From assembly GCA_017465505.1 (NCBI GenBank), contig JAFTWB010000001.1, positions 1 to 59,734 on the forward strand: 59,734 nucleotides of DNA, written 5' to 3'. Origin of the DNA: Clostridia bacterium (GTDB taxonomy: Bacteria > Bacillota > Clostridia > Oscillospirales > Acutalibacteraceae). The notes below the pieces were generated by a model that was not told the origin of the DNA, searched no databases, and saw nothing but the letters and a program-made list of their open reading frames with translations. The position numbers and the translations under genes were made by a program. Positions 55,618-59,734 of the stretch are shown here, in pieces; position 1 is the first letter of the stretch, and the number at the start of each line of letters is the position of its first letter.

Positions 55618-57000
55618 ATGAAAACCAAGATAAAAGAAAAAGCTCCAAGGCTCTGGAGCAAAAACTTCACAATTCTCACTTTAGGCTCCTTTGTTTCTAT
55701 GCTGGGCAACTCGGTGTCGGGCTATATCATAAGCCTTATGATTTTTGATATGACAGGCTCGGTCTTTCTCTTCTCTGTCTTCACCGTTTCTTTTTATCTG
55801 CCCAAAATGCTCTTCTCTATGTTTGCAGGTGCATATATGGACAGGTTCTCCCGTAAAAAGGTAATTTATACTCTGGACTTTATCTCTGCCTTTCTTTACT
55901 CAGTTGTTTTTCTTATTCTCCTTTTTGAGCTTAATTTCTACTGGCTTTTCCTTATTCTGGTTCTGATTGTGGGAAGTATCAACGGAATTTACGAGGTTGC
56001 CTTCAACTCTCTCTTCCCCAACACTATTTCCAAAGACGTTTACTCCCGAGCTTATGCCGTTTCTTCAATGATTCAGCCCTTGGCACTATGTATGATTCCC
56101 GTCGCCTCCTTGGTTTATTACAACGCAGGCTCGGCAGCACCGCTTTTTGTGTTCAACGCCATTGCCTTTCTCACTGCGGCGATTTTTGAAACCAGAATGG
56201 ACTGTGTGGAAAATCACATTCAAAGTAAAGAAAACCACCTGACCTTCAAAGCCTACAAAAAAGACATTAAAGAAGGCTTCACCTACACTGCCTCTGACAA
56301 GGGGCTTATGGCAATCACCCTTTACTTCTGCATTATGAACTTTGCCTCGGGTGCTTACGGCACACTTGCTCTGCCCTTCTTTAAAAGCAGCCCTGAACAT
56401 TTTGCAAACGCACAGGTTCAGTTTCCTCTTCTCTTCCCTGTTCTGGGCGAAAAACTTCAAGGGATTCTTGAATATCTCTGCAACGACACCGCCACCCTCT
56501 ACACTTTTGTAATGGCTTTCGGCGTGGCAGGCAGACTTATAGGCGGACTTTTCCAGTACAGGCTCAAATACAGTCATAAGGCTCGCTTCACTGTTTCGGT
56601 GCTTTGTTGTCTTATTATTGCCTTGCTTGATATGCTTATGCTTTATCTTCCTGCCCGATTTATTATGCTTTGCTGCCTTATGACAGGGCTCCTCTCCATT
56701 GCGGTTTACAACATCCGTCTTTCCACAACTCAGGCCTATGTCAGCGACGAAAAACGAGCAAGGTTTGTCAGCTTTTTTGAGATGATGTTTGCCTGCGGTA
56801 ACATTCTGGGCCAGATTCTCTCGGGTGTGCTGGGTGAGTTTATCCACGGCAGATACATCATCTCTGCTTTTAATATTATTAACCTTATTGCACTCTTTGC
56901 CGTTATTGTGGCAAATGCAAAGTCTGTCAAGAAAATCTACAACATCGAAATCAAAGAGGATAATCCCAAAAACAAAACGACAAAAAGCTCCCCTGCATAA
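55618..57000 (+). CDS. MFS transporter
   Basis: 460 residues with 12 predicted membrane helices in two halves; the A-loop motif appears as MDRFSRKKV near residue 78. Most like the drug or macrolide-efflux-type MFS (MFS_3 subset), but the substrate is not known. GGGG upstream of the ATG. The final codons overlap a terminator used by the gene on the other strand. Confidence 0.9.
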   Translation: MKTKIKEKAPRLWSKNFTILTLGSFVSMLGNSVSGYIISLMIFDMTGSVFLFSVFTVSFYLPKMLFSMFAGAYMDRFSRKKVIYTLDFISAFLYSVVFLILLFELNFYWLFLILVLIVGSINGIYEVAFNSLFPNTISKDVYSRAYAVSSMIQPLALCMIPVASLVYYNAGSAAPLFVFNAIAFLTAAIFETRMDCVENHIQSKENHLTFKAYKKDIKEGFTYTASDKGLMAITLYFCIMNFASGAYGTLALPFFKSSPEHFANAQVQFPLLFPVLGEKLQGILEYLCNDTATLYTFVMAFGVAGRLIGGLFQYRLKYSHKARFTVSVLCCLIIALLDMLMLYLPARFIMLCCLMTGLLSIAVYNIRLSTTQAYVSDEKRARFVSFFEMMFACGNILGQILSGVLGEFIHGRYIISAFNIINLIALFAVIVANAKSVKKIYNIEIKEDNPKNKTTKSSPA

Positions 57001-57011
57001 GCAGAGGAGCT
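56986..57011 (-). terminator. Terminator of the HAD gene, partly inside the MFS coding end
   Basis: Stem AGCTCCCCTGC/GCAGAGGAGCT; on the minus strand followed by TTTTTGTCG, which lies inside the last MFS codons. Confidence 0.8.
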
Positions 57012-57016
57012 AAGGT

Positions 57017-57745
57017 TTATCTTAAAATTTTGGATTTGATTTTTCTGAAATCGCCGTCCATAATTGCCCAGTCGCTTAAAAGCTCGCCTGTAATTGGAGA
57101 GGAAATCTCCTGGTGAATGTAAAGGCTGCGGATTCCGAAATTGTAAGCACCGCTGATATCTGAAATGAAGTCGTTGCCAATCATAACAGACTCAATTTTC
57201 TTAAGCTTGTACTTTTTGAAAAGAATATCAAAAAACTCAACGTCAGGCTTAGAAACCTGATGGTCGGAGCTGATAAGAATACCGTCGAAGTAATCGTAAA
57301 GGCCCATCATCTTAAGCTCTGGCACGGTGAAGCTTCTCTGGGCATTTGAAAGCAGATATATCTTCTTGCCCTTCTTCTTGAGAGCCTCAAGAAAATCAAT
57401 TACGCCGTCATAAAGCTTGATAAACTCTGTGGAAACACAGCGGAAAAAGCTGGCGGTAAGGTTAACCTCTTCATCTGTGGGAGTGTAGCCCTTGTTCTCG
57501 TAAAGCTCACGGAAAACAAGCGTAAGGTCAATATCAACATACTTTCTCTCAGGAAACTCTGCTCTTACCTTGGCCTTCTCACGAGCACAAAGCTCCTTGT
57601 AGAGCCTGCGGATTTCAAAGATAGAATAATGGCAATTCTTATAGCCGTAAATCATCACAAGCTTTTGCCAGAGTTCGTCGCTCTCCTCGTCTGTTCGGAT
57701 GTCGATAAGAGTGCCGTATAAATCAAAAATATAATTCTTAAACAT
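57017..57745 (-). CDS. HAD family hydrolase (YjjG-like)
   Basis: 242 residues. Motif I FDLYGTL with the nucleophile and acid aspartates, motif II LLSNA, motif III lysine near SKPDVEFF, and motif IV IGNDFISD. A helical cap sits between. Probably a nucleotide or small-phosphate phosphatase. ATG at 57745 with GGAGG 9 nt upstream. Confidence 0.93.
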   Translation of the reverse strand: MFKNYIFDLYGTLIDIRTDEESDELWQKLVMIYGYKNCHYSIFEIRRLYKELCAREKAKVRAEFPERKYVDIDLTLVFRELYENKGYTPTDEEVNLTASFFRCVSTEFIKLYDGVIDFLEALKKKGKKIYLLSNAQRSFTVPELKMMGLYDYFDGILISSDHQVSKPDVEFFDILFKKYKLKKIESVMIGNDFISDISGAYNFGIRSLYIHQEISSPITGELLSDWAIMDGDFRKIKSKILR

Positions 57746-57899
57746 TTGCACATTCCTCCATTACCGATTTTATGAAAAAAGTATAGCATACATTTATAGA
57801 ATAATATAGTGGTTATTTTTTATATATATGGCTAATTTTTATCTTTATTAAAAAATATCAAAAAATAATAAAAAGAAACAGGAAGAAGAAGGATAAAAT

Positions 57900-58526
57900 A
57901 TGACATCTCAGAAAATTGCAGAAAAAGCCATTGAGGCTCTTAAAATAAAATATCCCGACGCTATCTGCTCCCTGGTTTACTCCGACCCCTTTGAGCTTTT
58001 GGTGGCTACACGCCTGTCGGCCCAGTGTACCGACGCAAGGGTAAATATGGTAACCCCTGCTCTCTTTGAAAGATTCAAAGGTGTTGACGCCTTTGCCGAC
58101 GCCGATGTGGAAGAAGTAGGCGAATACATCAAAAGCTGCGGACTTTACAAAACCAAGGCAAGGGACCTTGTAAATATGGCACGTCAGCTGAGAGAAAACT
58201 ATAATTCCCAAGTCCCCGACTCTATTGAGGAGCTGACAAAGCTCAGCGGTGTTGGCAGAAAAACCGCCAACCTTATAGTTGGCGATGTTTTCTCAAAGCC
58301 TGCCGTTGTGGTGGACACCCACTGTATAAGAATTACCCGAAGACTGGGACTTCACTGTGAAAAAGACGCAGTAAAAATCGAAAAAATCCTTAAAGGGATT
58401 CTTCCTCCTGAAGAAAGCAATGATTTTTGTCACCGTCTGGTTCTTTTTGGCAGAGAAATCTGCACCGCCCGAAGCCCAAAATGCGAAACCTGCCCATTGG
58501 CTGATTTTTGCCCAAAATGCCCTTGA
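57900..58526 (+). CDS. nth: Endonuclease III
   Basis: 208 residues. HhH motif LSGVGRKTANLIVGD with catalytic K121, D139 in VVDTHCIRI, and a C-terminal Fe-S loop C188-x6-C195-x2-C198-x5-C204. It removes oxidised pyrimidines by glycosylase/lyase action. GGAAGAAGG before the ATG; followed 12 bp later by the CPBP gene. Confidence 0.97.
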   Translation: MTSQKIAEKAIEALKIKYPDAICSLVYSDPFELLVATRLSAQCTDARVNMVTPALFERFKGVDAFADADVEEVGEYIKSCGLYKTKARDLVNMARQLRENYNSQVPDSIEELTKLSGVGRKTANLIVGDVFSKPAVVVDTHCIRITRRLGLHCEKDAVKIEKILKGILPPEESNDFCHRLVLFGREICTARSPKCETCPLADFCPKCP

Positions 58527-58538
58527 AAGGAAAATTCT

Positions 58539-59588
58539 ATGGAAAATTTAAAAGAAACGACAAAACAAATCCGAAAAATCTCAAACCGCACCACCCTGCC
58601 TCTACTTGTTTATGTGGTGCTTTACATTCTCTTCACGGCTTTTGTGCCTGAGCTGATTACAGACCTGCTGAGAAGCTTCGACGTTAGCCTGAACACCTCT
58701 GCCGAAACCCTTATGAGGTACATATTCATTTATCTGATTATTCTGCCTCTGGCAATGTTTACATTCAGGCTGACAAGCGGTAAAAGCGGTGTAAGGATTA
58801 AATCGGGCCTGAGAAAGCCTGAAAAGTCCTTTGGCTGGTGTGCCAAGTGGACCATTATGGCAATTGGTGCTTCCACTATACTGGGTGCAGTCCCTGCCCT
58901 GATTTCTATGGGCTTGCAGATGATTTTCGGCACTTCCGCCTCACCCAGCGACAGTCTTTTTGCTACTCAGAGTATGACCGTCATCGCCCTGCCAAAAGCT
59001 CTTGGGGTGCTTATCCCCACCCTTATTTTTGCTCCCATATTTGAAGAGAGCCTTTTCAGAGGTCAGATTTTCAAAAACAACCTACCCCTGGGCGAGCTTT
59101 TCGCAATTATTGTTTCAGGTGCATTCTTCGGATTATGGCACCAGAATCTGCCACAAACCTGCACCACCGCCTTTTTCGGAATGTTTGCCTGCTTTATTTA
59201 TCTCAGGACAAAATCCATCTTTCCACCTGTTCTGGCTCATTTTTTCAATAATCTTGTAGTTATCCTCCGTGACATTATCGCCTCAAATATTGATATGTCA
59301 AACTTTAAATTTGACCCCATTAACACAACCCTTGAAAATCTCCCCTTTATTCTTCTCTTTATGTTCTACGCCACAGCTCTTACCGGGCTGATTGTTACAG
59401 GCGTTGTGTTCTTTATTATGGAAATCGTCAAACGCAAGGAGCTTAAATTCGAGAAAAGCACTCTGGAAATTTCAAACAAAAGAAAGCTTCTGGCTTTCTT
59501 CACTGCTCCCATTACCCTGATAATGACAATTTACTTTATAGTAATCTCTGTGCTGAACACAATTTTCGGCTACTTCTGGTTTCTTTAA
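58539..59588 (+). CDS. CPBP family intramembrane glutamic endopeptidase
   Basis: 349 residues, multi-pass. Active-site motifs: EE169-170 with R174 (FEESLFRGQIF), H201 in FFGLWHQNL and H234 in LAHFFNN (CAAX protease/Abi motifs 1-3). These act on prenylated or other membrane substrates; some give bacteriocin self-immunity. The cluster with nth is by proximity only. AAAGGAAA before the ATG. Confidence 0.92.
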   Translation: MENLKETTKQIRKISNRTTLPLLVYVVLYILFTAFVPELITDLLRSFDVSLNTSAETLMRYIFIYLIILPLAMFTFRLTSGKSGVRIKSGLRKPEKSFGWCAKWTIMAIGASTILGAVPALISMGLQMIFGTSASPSDSLFATQSMTVIALPKALGVLIPTLIFAPIFEESLFRGQIFKNNLPLGELFAIIVSGAFFGLWHQNLPQTCTTAFFGMFACFIYLRTKSIFPPVLAHFFNNLVVILRDIIASNIDMSNFKFDPINTTLENLPFILLFMFYATALTGLIVTGVVFFIMEIVKRKELKFEKSTLEISNKRKLLAFFTAPITLIMTIYFIVISVLNTIFGYFWFL

Positions 59589-59625
59589 ATAATAAAGGGG
59601 CTGTAAAAAAACAGCCCGAAATTAA

Positions 59626-59657
59626 AACCGAGGTTCACGAAAAGGTGGACCTCGGTT
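59626..59657 (+). terminator. Terminator after nth-CPBP
   Basis: Stem AACCGAGGT/ACCTCGGTT with inner pairs, then GATTTTTT. A weaker GGGCTGT/ACAGCCC hairpin (59598-59617) precedes it. Beyond it, to the end of the window, I see only short direct repeats (ATAGTTGAAAA). Confidence 0.88.
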
Positions 59658-59734
59658 GATTTTTTAGAAAAAATTATAAATAGTTGAAAAATAGTTGAAA
59701 AATGTTGAGTTTAGAGTAAGCTCACGCTGACCGA

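Overview
The window looks like a chromosomal contig from an anaerobic Gram-positive of the Clostridia, probably the Oscillospirales/Ruminococcaceae. Grounds: the CIRCE/HrcA-controlled hrcA-grpE-dnaK-dnaJ-prmA operon, strong AGGAGG-type ribosome binding sites, TTGACA-17-TATAAT promoters, many lipoproteins, a CDP-glycerol (teichoic acid type) transferase, and a GGGtGRT protein/IscU-like pair. The standard genetic code fits. I saw no rRNA, tRNA or CRISPR array.

Region 1 (1-9.9 kb): the 5' end of a group II intron runs off the left edge, sitting just behind a terminator. Then come an ArsR-controlled six-gene operon (arsR, C_GCAxxG_C_C, DUF5714, arsC, nitroreductase, TipAS-like), a rhodanese lipoprotein, small regulators, an ABC exporter/EamA pair, and a split HipBST toxin-antitoxin operon with three evenly spaced operators. 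Region 2 (9.9-34 kb) is mostly housekeeping: malQ-glgP, pncC, rsmE-mtnN, a YidC/CDP-glycerol transferase fusion with three small membrane proteins, CapA, an FTR-like/thioredoxin pair, a serine hydrolase flanked by a duplicated mrp tail, the heat-shock operon, rpsT, and the IscU-like/GGGtGRT pair.

Region 3 (34.05-51.48 kb) is an AT-rich integrative mobilizable element inserted in the 3' end of the GGGtGRT gene. It has a tyrosine integrase and Xis at one end, 64-bp direct repeats (attL/attR), a MobV relaxase, an ArdC-type antirestriction protein, several HTH regulators, many tiny ORFs with a reiterated terminator/leader module, decayed genes, and membrane-protein cargo. No type IV secretion genes are visible, so it would need a helper for transfer. 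Region 4 (51.5-59.7 kb) returns to the chromosome: the displaced 3' UTR of the GGGtGRT gene, a candidate noncoding RNA, a two-zinc-knuckle protein, an ECF sigma/anti-sigma pair, DegV, MFS, HAD phosphatase, endonuclease III and a CPBP protease.

The most unusual signals are non-coding: (i) a 133-nt structured element in the 3' UTRs of two unrelated genes, with a compensatory base change; (ii) three arrays of small hairpins joined by array-specific linkers; (iii) a rod-shaped RNA with its own promoter and terminator; (iv) hipBST operators at an exact 41-bp period with an apparently leaderless hipB. The most unusual protein is the YidC-transferase fusion.
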